Of a DNA stretch of 64,000 bases, positions 46,601 through 58,600 are shown piece by piece. How positions within the stretch are numbered: position 1 is the first letter of the stretch; every line of letters begins with the position of its first letter. The stretch is taken from the NCBI GenBank assembly GCA_013407085.1, contig JACCGJ010001514.1, forward strand, positions 1 through 64,000, written 5' to 3'. This stretch comes from Atriophallophorus winterbourni (lineage: Eukaryota > Platyhelminthes > Trematoda > Plagiorchiida > Microphallidae). Made by a program: the position numbers and the translations under genes. A model generated the notes under the pieces. It was not told the DNA's origin, ran no database searches, and worked only from the letters and a program-made list of their open reading frames with translations.

Positions 46601-49600
46601 CGTAACACTGTTCATGCATCGACCGATTTTACCCAGGACCACTTGACGTTTGGACGCGCTTACCAGTAGCTTTGTTGTATCCTCCAGCCCCAGTCGAACT
46701 TTATTATGTATCCACCTATAGTCGCCACCTGGGTGCAAACCTCATTTCGTTCGGCAACCCAAAACCTATCTGCAAAAAATAGTATGCCACGCAAACGGCA
46801 ACGGCTGTATCTAACATGGGGCTTCCGCCGTATTTTATTCGCCTTGGAGAGTGCCTCATGAAATTGTTTTAATCAACCCCTCAACTTCACAGGTTATTCG
46901 CAGTTTGAATGATCCCGCTAGAGCTTTTTTGACCGACCACTATGACCATCTAAAGCTGGCTAACCTGCCTAAGCCCACAACCTCTAAGAGACATCGTACC
47001 ACCAGAAAGTGTACTTATTGTTGAACAAACGGTCGAAATGCCTTTTGAAGCAGGACGCGGTATTCCACGCTCATCTTGTACCGCGAATAGTGCAACAGCT
47101 GAGATGGGGGCAGATGCAATATAACCGAAAACATACTGAGATCGTTGAGAAATTGAGGTCCAACTAATAGTGACTTTACTGTTGTTGGTATATTTTCTCT
47201 CTCCCAGTATCTGAGTCCTTGCACCCCATTTTTTGGAATCTACAATAACATACTTTACACATAGAATGTGTGGCTCACATCCCCCGCACTTACACCACTA
47301 ACGGTTTCTGGCTGTTTGCCGTCATCAGGTGGAGATAGTAAGATTAGGTTCAGTGAGCCTAGTAACAGTGGCTAAATGGTAAATAAAGTTAAACTTGAAT
47401 GCCACTGTTACACATGTTTTCATAAAACTACTCCAGCAGCGCCCCAATAGACAGTCGTATTTGCTCTCGAACACCATGATATAACAACTTCGATCACAAG
47501 GATACGTAAAAATAAACCCGTCGTAATATTTCAACGCCGATATTTTATCTCTGTGCTCATGGTCCTGACGTCGTTCATGATTTTTATCATTTTTACAGCC
47601 TATGAAATTTTGGGTAACAGTACAAAACGGAATGCCTACGATAGTGTTGATCCTTTAGCAATAGACGACTCTGTTCCCGATGCTGAAGAAATTAAAGCAG
47701 ATTTTTTCCGAACGCTACACTCGTTTTTTAACCAGAAATCGAGATGGTCGAAACATCATCCAGTTCCCGTGCTCGGGCATTCAGGAACGCCTATTAACGA
47801 AGTTCATCAGTTCTACAGTTTCTGGTTAGTTGACGAATCACGTTACTTCTAATGTGCTACACTGTGATCACTAATGACAATCAGCCATATATTCGCTAAT
47901 ATATCAATGTGCTTGTCTTCCTGCTAATGGTCGTTACTGCCAGTGTTGTCGTTGATTTTTATTCAAATCACATACTTGATACACATCTATGTCGTAAGGA
48001 CATCTTTTCCGCTCTGTGTGCTTCTTTATATTCAGTGATTGCGCAGCAGTGTTTTGTTTGCGTAACCGCTTCCTATCGTCATCTCTCAGACTGCTGCATG
48101 TTGCTGACTTATGCTAACTGTGTTAAATCAATGTGAGATCCTTTTGACTCGCTTTCCATCCGGTTTACTTTATGAAACTGTTTACTTTGTAATGTTGCAC
48201 GCATGCGCAATCGTGCAGTACTTCTGTACTACAAGGGTAATAACGTGCTAAATTAATTTGCCACCGAAACTGAGCTGCATGTGGAAATACGCTGACGTTA
48301 GCGCGTACGGTAGCCTTCGCAGCCATTCACCGGCAACACGACTGTAAGACAACGTTGGTGGGTTTCTCTGTTCTTGTTTAACTTGACAATAGAAGACTTC
48401 CTCCGTAATGCTGTGACTTTTTTGTTTTTAGAAGTGTTATTGGCTTTAAATATACTGTTGATATTGCCTTGTTGTATAACGACCGATTCTCCCGTCAACA
48501 CTTCATTTGGGTTGCCAAAACTAAACTGGCGTTCGACTCAAGAGCAGCAGTAATTTAAACCTAAATGCAAAGAGAAAGTTCTATTCTACTTTGGTAAGTG
48601 TTGTGTTGCAATTTCTCCGGAAAACTCTGAACAAATTTGATCCCAAATATCACTGTCCACCAATATCGAATAGACAAAAAGCTAAATGACCGTAGAACAA
48701 CGAGTTGCTTCCGGTTTCCCTTTACGCGTTTGAGAACCTCCACTATATGGTGGCGTTTTTGTTGGCGTCCTTCGGTCGATGTCGACCATGGATGTACATA
48801 ATAAGCGCATGATGCTCCACAGCATTTAAAATGACTAAACTGTCCGTTTCGGGAGAAACAATCTTTCACACAGCAATAAGCAGTACTAGGTCGATCGATG
48901 TCAGTTGCATGGCGTGATCTACGATACAAAGCAAATGACGCTTTCACGGTTTCTCCAAAGTGAACGATCAAGAGTAAGTTCTTCCCAACGCGTAGGGTCA
49001 ATGTCACGAGCTTTCATATCTCTTTGTACCACAAGTACTGTCTGCCTAAAGGTCGAATTCTGTGGTGTGGTATCAAAGCACAAGTCTGATCCAGACAAAG
49101 TGCCGCACGTGGGCTAAGATACTGTCAAGTTGCCCTTGGCTCAGACCAATATGAGGGAGGGGATAAAAATGGTAGTGAGACTACAGCGTGTTTCAGCATG
49201 CCGTTGGCCAATCAATTTAGCACAATGTTAGTGCGAAGGTTGATTTCTACATCCCATAATGTTTATCTTTCAGAATTTGACCATTCTCCATTCAGTACAC
49301 ATGACCCAGACAGCGTAGGCTTCGCTGTCGTAGTAGGCTTAACATGCTCTGTGGTTCATCGAGCTAAGTGGCGGCATGTGATAATCCTGTGAGCAGTGTG
49401 TCCATGATTTGTTGGCAAATGTCGGGTGCCGTGTTGACTCCGAATGATTAGTATTGATATTCAAGTAATCAACGATGGAAGTTGATGGTCTCTAGTTCTA
49501 CGGTTTATTCAGTGACTTAAATCTGAAGATAAGCTTCCGATAAATTTAATTTTGCTAAACATTTGCCACCATTCAATGTAGCAAAAAGAACTTGGGTGAT

Positions 49601-52600
49601 GGCATTGGATATTGGTGGTCGCCAAGAGTGCATTGACGCCAGTAGAGTAGTCGACACAGATATGAAAACGTCCATTCGTCCTTTTGATGACCGCAATAGG
49701 TGCATCCCATGACGAGTAGTTCACTGGTTTGGGAATTCCAGCGGCTTGCAGTCTGTCCAGTTCGTTGTCAACGCGTTCAAACACAGCGCACGGTACTGGC
49801 CCTCTAGGGCGAAAGACTGGATTGGTATTTTCCGGGAGTCCCTCAAACCCTCTTTGCAGACGCATTTTGGATTTTCTTCATCCATTTATTGCGTATTCAA
49901 GTTGTCCAACCAATCTGGACGAAGTCGTTTCAAGTTCAGGTGTTGGATACAAATCAAATGTCTTGAATTTGTTTGTCACAATAAATGATCTGGCAGAATA
50001 TTTGGCCCAAAGGTTTGGAGTCGACCTCCGGATGCACTGCGGGCAACATGCTCCGTCGGTTTAAGTGTCGGTTCACCGATAAATCGCCAAGTTTCTTCCG
50101 ATAGTGTCGTGATCTCGGTGGCAGTATTCACTTGAAAGCGTGCGGGTTAGTCTTTCAAAGCCAAAGTAAGGTATTTTCGACGATTTCTGAATTTTCCCGG
50201 GAATATGGCAAAAACAAGTTTGTGACATTTTTATTCCTGAAACGCGGTACGAATTTTTAGAACATTATGCCGAAGGGTTTTCTCGTCCAGCAGTACTATT
50301 CTGTATGGCTCCGGATGTTACATTTTTTATATCTGTGCTTCTGAAATTTCTCACTGATCGGAATGGGTCCTGTGTGTGAACCCTGATCGGTTACCACAGC
50401 AAGCACTCTGTCGACTATGATAGACATGGAAAGTGATCGGTGATGTGAAAGCACAAGCCTGATCCAGGCAAAGTGCCGCACAGTTGGAGAGTTATCGGTG
50501 CTTGGCAATTGACGTTCAGGGATCAATTTTAAGCCACCCATGTCTGGATCTCGTGTAGTGAAAAGCGTGTACGCCCCGATAAGCCAAGCGTAGTGTGAAA
50601 CATGCCGCATTTCTATTTCTCTCTTTGCCATTATCGTCGCTATTGTAAAATGAGAGTAACTGGGGAAAGAACAAGATCACCTTTGAAGTTGGACGAAAAT
50701 CGTCGCTGTTTTCTTTTTTCCATTTATTGTACAATACTGTTAGAAACGTCTGAACGTGCCAACGTTCTACTGCCTGTGCAGAACGACACTGCTTGTCGAC
50801 TGCATTCCAGAATGTGTATCACCGTTAACGTTTGCTTTGAATTCACGCCTTTCTCTCTCTAATTTCAGGGAAAACTACGATTCTACGAAAGATTTTTCTT
50901 ACTTGGATGAAGAGGATAAAGAGAGAGGTGAAGAGTAAGTGAAGTAACATCCTTTCGTTCATTGGTGTCTTTTTTGAAAATGTGTTTAGGAATCGATCTC
51001 ATTGTAAATTTTCGAGATGTTTTATTAACAGTCATCCTTAACCAGGCAACTCTCTATCGGTTATCAAACGTTACACTTGGATGTGAAACGGTGAATCGTC
51101 ACGGGTAATAGAATGAATGATGCAGTAAATTTAATGGCACGTTTGACCCCAGCGCATTGTCTGGTCTTCATGGCCTACTTTGTTTGTTTGTACAAATCTG
51201 GATTGCTGTATAACCTCCAAGGGATTTTGAGAGTTCGTTCTTTTTATATTTTTCGACTACTCATCAGTATCAAGTCCTTCGAAATATTCACAAAGTATAT
51301 CACAACAGTCCACACTGAAAGCACTTATTTGCGCTCATCAGCAGTGAATATCCTGTCTCAGGTCGGATTCGAACCCAGGAACATCAATATTGTAGTCTCA
51401 TGCCTTACGGCCTGAGCTACCGCCTGACCGATCGCGATCTCATATGAGATCACTTAAAAATATCAGATTTCTTAATTATCTGTCTGTATATACGCATATA
51501 TAACCTTCATGCTATATCTATTAGGTATATTTCTCTGATATGCACATGAGATTTAAAAAATCCGCTTCAAATTAATTGATATACAAGCTTGAATATATTG
51601 AAATTGTACTCATGAGAACTGTTATGGGAGGTAATAGGTTAAATTTTCATGAATGTTTCTCCAGACCGGCACATTTGAGTAGCGTCATATGCCCGACCTG
51701 TATAACCTGTTCGGCAACATATGCACTGAGGAACGCGTTCTGATCCCTTGGAGAAAATCAGTAATTGATCCGATTTTCAAAAAATGATGGCGCGATTCCT
51801 ATGACATTATTATTATTATTATTAATACACAAGTTTTTACAGACGATGTGCCAACAAGTATACCATGAAGAGGGTACATGATGAAAGAAAAAAGGTTCCA
51901 TGGTTCTTGTTGAAGGCGACATACTACCCGGTTGCCAAGGCCGAAGTAGGGGGTTAGCTTAGGGGACCCCACTCGGAGCCTTTGACTCAAAAGTCTTCCC
52001 GCAAGGCAGCGGTTTTTTTCTTCGCGAGAGCCGGTGACTGTTTTGAGGGTTCTTGCGCCTCTCTTGAAGTGCCTCGGCGATTGTTCGAGTACACCTCTCT
52101 AGCCTTTGCACTACCAGGTGAAACCTGCAAGGCAGCAGGGATTTTTCCTCCCCTATGAAAATCATCGGGGTATCAGTCTCATTCTAGTAGCTCCTAAAAT
52201 ACTGACCTCCAACCTGCTTCACCAGTTGAATACCAATCAGGAAGAGCAAATCCGTGAGGAGCAAACTGGGTTTCGTGCCGGTCGAGGGTATATAGATGAA
52301 ATCTTCACACTCCGTCAGTTACTGGAGCAACGCCACGCATTTCGTAGACAAACTATCGTGGTATGCCTTGACATCCGAACGGCATTCGATTCAACCGATC
52401 GCAAAAGTCCTTTGAATTGTCTGCTGAGACATGGAGTGCCCGAGAAGTATGTTTGGATCTTGCCAAACTTCGGGCAGGTTTCGAGCGTACGGACAATTGT
52501 CGTCCCCGTTCAATATCTCCAGCGGTGTGCTGCGAGGCTGCCCTATATCGCCGTTCCTTTTTAACTTCGCCATCGACGGTGTCCTAAGGAAAGCCTTAGC

Positions 52601-55600
52601 TGCTCTGGTGTCCGCAGTTGTTGAACTTCTGCCGGGTGAGAGAGCTACCGATCTAGAGTATGCGGATGACATCGCACTTCTTGGAGATGACTTTCATAAA
52701 ATGCAACAAGCCCTGGACAGCCTGGCAGGTGCTTTGCACTTAACAATTGCAAAACATTAACCCAGGACTTGAGCGGTTCTCTTCCAAATCTAACTGTGTG
52801 TGATGTCAATCTTGAACTGGCGGTTGTCGAAGACGAGATCTCACAACGTGTTCACAAAGCGGGTGCAGCGTTTGCTAACCTTTGCCACTTGTGGCGTTGG
52901 CGCGATGTTTCACTTCAAATTAAAGCCCAAATGTGCTACGCAATCGTGCGTGCTACACTAATTTATGGCTGCGAAACCTGGTCTATCCGAGCGGAAGGTG
53001 TCTGTCAGCTTTCTGTTTTTGACACCCGTTGCGTGCGTAGGATTACTTGCATTCGGTGGCAGCATCGCGTTACAAATATAGATGTCTGCAAGTGGGTGTT
53101 AGGACCAAGTGGCCACAGACTGAGAAAAATGCTGATGCTTGCTCGTTCGCGATGGTCGGGACATGTTTTAAGAATACTTACTTTACTTACTTTGTGCGAC
53201 TATCTCTGTAGGATGAGTCGGCTTCAATGAAAAGTCTTGGGAATTTGGGTACAAAGCAGCGTCCCTAGCACCACTTGGCGTTTGTTTGAGTCAGCTTCTC
53301 TAGCCTTTGCACAACCAAGTGCGACCTGCAAGGCAGCATGGAATTGCCAGAAAGAGATGGTGTGCACCAACCGGCCGTCTATGAAACTCTGCTCCAGATT
53401 TTTCCTCAGGGTTTTCTCCCGGAGCCTTTCCCGCGATCGGATATCCCGCAAGGCAGCGAAGGTTTAAAACCAGGGTTTTCCTTCCCTTAGACGAAATGCC
53501 CTCCCATGCTAACGAGCTCCATCTACTCGAAGCAAACTGGTTTTCAGGTGCCAGTCACTCGCCATCGCCCCTTCTGTTGGTAGAAGCAAATCCACCGGGT
53601 TCGGGGAGCCACTCGTGCAGACCAGAAGCTGGACTTGATTGTCAGAGGCTATTTGAGACGCCTGCCATATGGGAGCATTTTATAGACAGTGGGAGCTTAT
53701 CCTCACTGCCTTATCACCGTTTACCATATAGCGCCTTATTCGCAAAACCTGGCAGAAGCCCGGAGAATCGATCTGTTGGCTGGTCCATGACGTAGCTCGC
53801 AGGAATGAAGAAACTTGCCGTGGCGCCAGGCTCAGTTTGAGTGGTGTCCAAAAGATCCATGTAATAGTTGCTTGGAAACCTTATTAGATGTAGCTGCAAA
53901 CACAAATCATTCACGCCAATGTTTTTTTTATTCTGTCATAATTTTTATCCGTTATTTTCGTATTATATCTCATAAAAATAAGAAAAAATTACCAAAAAAT
54001 CACAAAATCGCATGCAGTTAAATTAGAAAAAACAAGCTGAATTTTGCGTATTTGCTTTTGCATATTCCGCTTGCCCAGTTTCTTTTTACGCTTTTGCTTA
54101 TCTGCTTGTCCTGCCTCATGTTGCTTGGTCCTGTCGATATGTAATTCAATTCAATTTTAATGGTCTAAAAAGCATATAGCTTTACAAAAAACCACAGAAT
54201 AATATGGCAACAACGAATAATATAACAGGCAAAATGGGTTTTGGTTGCTTACTGAACAGTTCAAGAATCAGGTAAAAATCCAGAGGGCAGAAATTGTTTT
54301 CGATTGGTGGGATGACAAATGTAGATGCATGGTGTTTAGATGTATAGTTTTGTTCGATGCACCGGTTAAGTGTCAAAAAGGCATCAATACTTCTCTTGAA
54401 AATCTGCTGATTTGGTGAGTTTACAACATAATCTGGTAGATTGTTCCAAGTAAAACAAACTCGCACGGCAAAAAAATGTCGTCTGCAGTTGAGTCTCGAG
54501 TGAGGGACCGTTAGAGTAAATGTGTGAGCTCTTGTATTATGCGACCTCCGTAGATTCAATAAGCATTTTAGAGTGTGATTTTCGGTATTCAAAATATTGT
54601 AAACCAGAATCAAATCCCCTCGGAGACGACGACGTGGATAACCAAATAAATTTAGCGTTTTGATTCGCTCATTGTAGGGTTTCCGGCTGAGTCCAGTGAC
54701 AAGTTTGGTAGCTCGATGATATATTCGTTGCAAAGTCGCAACATCTTTTTTAAGCCATGGCGACCATGCTTGAACTGCATATTCCGTCGTGGGTTTGATG
54801 TACGTATTTATAATACAGGGAATTGTCTGTTTTGATAACTTACCGAAATTCTCTTTAGGAGTGACAATTTCTGTGATGTAATGCGGATATATGAAAACAA
54901 GTTGACATGCAAAATTCCATTGCCCGTCGACTTCATAACGGGTTTATTTATTACCTCTCTCTTCAAATGGCGTCACTGTTGGAGTGAATAACCTTTGAGT
55001 TATCTGAAACAGACAAGTGAATTTTATCTACTCATGGTTCACTCTGTGTTGTGCCCAAGGTTACAAGCTACCGCGAATGACAAACTACCGGTATCCTCAA
55101 ACCATTAACACACACAGACCGCATTGTACAACTGAATAGAATAAAAGACGAATAAAGCTGTGCACCAATAAAGCTACACGTATGCAAGCAGTTTGCCACG
55201 CAGGTTTGTCGCCAATGCCAAGGACATACATCTGCATTTGCGATTTTCTCACCTAAACGTATCATTTCTGTTTTCCTTTGTAGCAGAGACTCCCGTCGTG
55301 CGATTGAGAGACAGAATCGCGCCGAACGAGCCCGTCGACGAGCGGAAGAGTTACGTTCTGTTCGTCAAGTTGTCGAACTGGCCAAGTCAATGGACCCGAG
55401 ATTGCTTGCTGCCGCACAGGCTGCCAGGGAAGCGAAAGCCGCCAAGCGACAAGCCAGACTCGATGCGTTGCGAGAGAAACAGGAAGCGGAAGAGCGTGTA
55501 CGTTTTCTCGGTTGTCTCGGCCTCAGATTCCATCGATTGAAAGCAGTTGCTTCAATTTTACATTCCGGTGCCCTTTTCGCCGAATTTAAAACCTACCTTT

Positions 55601-58600
55601 TGTGGGTACTTTTAGATCCGTTCGTTGAAGTGTCGTTGCTATTGACACATACATCGTTTTAAATTCTGAGATACCGTGTAACCATTTAAATACTGTTTTT
55701 ATAATACCTACAAAGCATGATCACCCTATTACGACAGCGCCGCCTGCAGTGGCTTGGTCATGTCTACAGAATGGATGATGGTCGTATTCCGAAAGATCTA
55801 CTCTATGGTGAGTTGCAATTAGGAAGTCGGCCATTTGGCAGTCCGCACTTGCGGTACGTTTGCAAAAGAGAAATGAAAGCTCTTGACATTGACCCGGCTC
55901 TTGACCGCTCACATTGGAGGCATTGTGTAAAGCGTCGTCTGCAAGCTGTGGAGGAGCACATGCAGCTCTTGGCTGCTGAACGCAGATCACGCCGCCGGCG
56001 TGCAACTGACGCCCTACAACCGAGTTTTGACCATCGTTGCCAGCGCTGCGGGAGAGATTGTTCCTCCCAAATCGGTCTGATTAGTCATTCAAAAAGCTGC
56101 AGAACATGAAAATTCATGCGACTGTGATGTACATCCATGGTCGACATCGACTGAAGGAGGCCCAGAACATTACCTATGTGTTCCACTGTGTAGTATTTCT
56201 GTCACGCATGGGCATCCATGCCATCTTTAGTACTGGTACTCAGATGTCACCTGGCTGTTCTTGCGCTCTTGTTTTTTCTTGATCTGGGTGGCTTGCCAGT
56301 TTCAGGTGCAGCGTTTTGTGCTGACATGAGGCTTATACTTGCTTAGTGCATAACATCGGCTTATGGAAGTTGGTCTCTCAATCATTACGTCCACCGTTCT
56401 ATCTTGTATTTCGTTCTTTTTTCTTCTGTGAACCATCTTTTTCTATTTCCCGATCATGTTCTAGTTTACGCACATTGATTTTTAATCACTCTATGTTTGT
56501 GTTGAACTTTGTTGGCCCTGTCTTAATGCATCATATTATACCTGTAGGCGGCACGGCTGGAGGCAGAAAAACAAGCTGCTGCCAGAGCTGCAAGCGAAGA
56601 ACGTCGCCGACAAGAAGCCGAACGTTTACGAAAAGAGCGCGAGCAATCCCGCCTCGAGGCGAAACGCGAGCGTCGACGCCTGCAAGATTTAGTCGTGAAC
56701 AAGTATGAGCACTTTTCTCAGTGCGAACAAGACGAACAACAACGAGAGCCTGTCGATCGAGTGCGCGTCCTGGCAGACATGGATTTGATGTGTCAACGCC
56801 TGACTGGATCCCAGTAAGTCTCGTGTCGCGACCACAAAGCAACTGGTTAAGATAAATATTGCATTTTCTCAATAGACTTTGTCACTCGATTTCAGATTGC
56901 AAGAATTAAACAACAAGCTGGAATCTGCTGTGAGCAGAGACGCTGCATTTTGTGCATTCTGTGATAAAGTATGTTGCAAGTTTTCGCTTGTTTAAATTTG
57001 TTCCGCTTCCGTGGGTTTTTGCGATATGGATGTATTCTTTTTATTACAACTTCAACATCAATTCCAGCAACTTTTCGAAATCAGGATCGTCTGGTGAACG
57101 TTAGCCATTTTGATAGTGATGTCTGAACCCAGACGTGATATTTTCTGGTTGCCTACACCGAATTACAGCAAATATTGTAGACACAATTTAAAATCTGGAG
57201 CTATTACTTGCTATGACTCTGATAGTGCACGAACGTGCAATCGTGCAGCACTTCTGTGCAGTTCAGTCAGCATCGTGCTAAATTGATTTGCCACCGGTAA
57301 TGAACTGCAGGCGAAATCACGCTGGTGTCTCACGGCCATTTCTATTTTCTTTCTCATGTCTGTTTAGGCCTGGGCAACCTGACAGTATCTTAGTCCACCA
57401 GCAGTCTTTGACTGTGCGGCACTTTGCCTGGATCAGGCTTGTGATGCCACAAATACAGGACTGTCATACCAGCGGGATGGGGTTCACTCCTGTTGGTGGC
57501 TGGTTACCCTCCTACTGGTTGATACGCTTTGTCCCGTTACGATGACGCAATCGTTACGGAGACAGTGCTTACACCGTTTTTTCGCAATGCAGTTTCCTTG
57601 GCTGTGGCAGTGGCACTAAAAATTTGTCCAGCGAGGCACCACATTCTCAGACGGCTCATCAATTTTTTTACTATCTTATAGCATCAAAAACGGATAGGAA
57701 CAAGTGATGCTCGTTCACGAAACTTGTTTGTATGCATGTTCCATTCGAGGTGTAGGCACCTCTTCCCAGTTTGTTTGTGCTTACTCTTCTATAGAATCCG
57801 TAGCTTTTCCTAATCTTTTAGGATTTTACTTATTCATGGTTGTGTGAAAGTTAAACATTCGGTACGTGCTACCGGTGTAATGCTGTCTGTGATGATGATG
57901 ATACTCGTCGGTCCACATGAAAAAGCATGTAAAAATGACTATTTATTCACACGAATTTTCGGTGAATACGATTGTATACCACAAACATTTCGGTAATAAA
58001 GTGGAGATTGTGTGTAAAAAAGTTGCATCACCATTCTCGATCAAATCCGAAACAGCCGTGGTTTGGTCTACCAACGACATTCGCCTTATGCTGAGACTAG
58101 ACGATAATTCATTTCATATCTACGCTCATTTACATAGAAACTCCATCACACACACACACACACCACGACCCGTTTCGTGCTGTTTGCACTCATCAGGTAG
58201 GGACAGTAGGATCAGGATCCGCATGTGCCGTGGTTTGGTCTACCAACGACATTCGCCTTATGCTGAGAGTAGACGAAAGTTGATTTCATATCGTTTTGGC
58301 TCAGTATTCGTTTGAAGTTTATCTTACTGACACAGCAAAACCTCTATAATCCATAATATACAAAAGTATGCAACTATGAATGCATTCGTGGCGAAAAATG
58401 TCCTTTTACATGGAAACGTCGAAAAATTCTGTAGCAGCACAACTCGAAAGCTGTTTACTTGTATTGTGGCGATCTCGCTCAACCTCCGTGGTATGGAACG
58501 GACGAACATGTCGTAGGGCTTCACACACACACTGGTTCATCTAATTTGTTCAACATGTATACATATATATCCCCTTGATTGTCCATTACGCTTCGCACGA

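Larger units (their letters stand above)
41020..47598 (+). other. DNAJC2 intron 3 (6579 bp)
   Basis: Filled by a minus-strand RTE-like element, plus-strand LINE pieces, a gypsy integrase remnant and a hammerhead motif. Gaps between these (41040-41210, 44521-45120, 47021-47280) hold nothing recognised. Confidence 0.85.
51660..54130 (+). pseudogene. RTE-like element (family R) RT and 3' part, with two later insertions
   Basis: Plus strand. PDLYNLFGNICTEERVLIPW and VIDPIFKK precede the RT; then YENHRGISLILVAPKILTSN, EEQTGFRAGRGY, VVCLDIRTAFDSTDRK, GCPISPFLFNFAIDGVLRKA and an intact palm LEYADDIALLGDD (near 52660). C-terminal: LIYGCETWSIRAEGV, RCVRRITCIRWQHRVTNIDV, LMLARSRWSGHVLR. Segments 51805-52151 and about 53180-53700 interrupt it and are repeat B. 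Frameshifts around 52560 and 52760. The 3' end near 54030-54130 matches 41270-41350 in reverse. Confidence 0.85.

Noticed and set aside
51360..51440. Functional tRNA gene on the minus strand
   Set aside because: The A and B boxes are good but the acceptor, T-arm and anticodon stems do not pair well enough; a SINE promoter fits better.
56346..56708. 120-codon plus-strand frame as a separate gene
   Set aside because: Out of frame overlap with DNAJC2 exon 7, whose reading is supported by splice sites and family homology.
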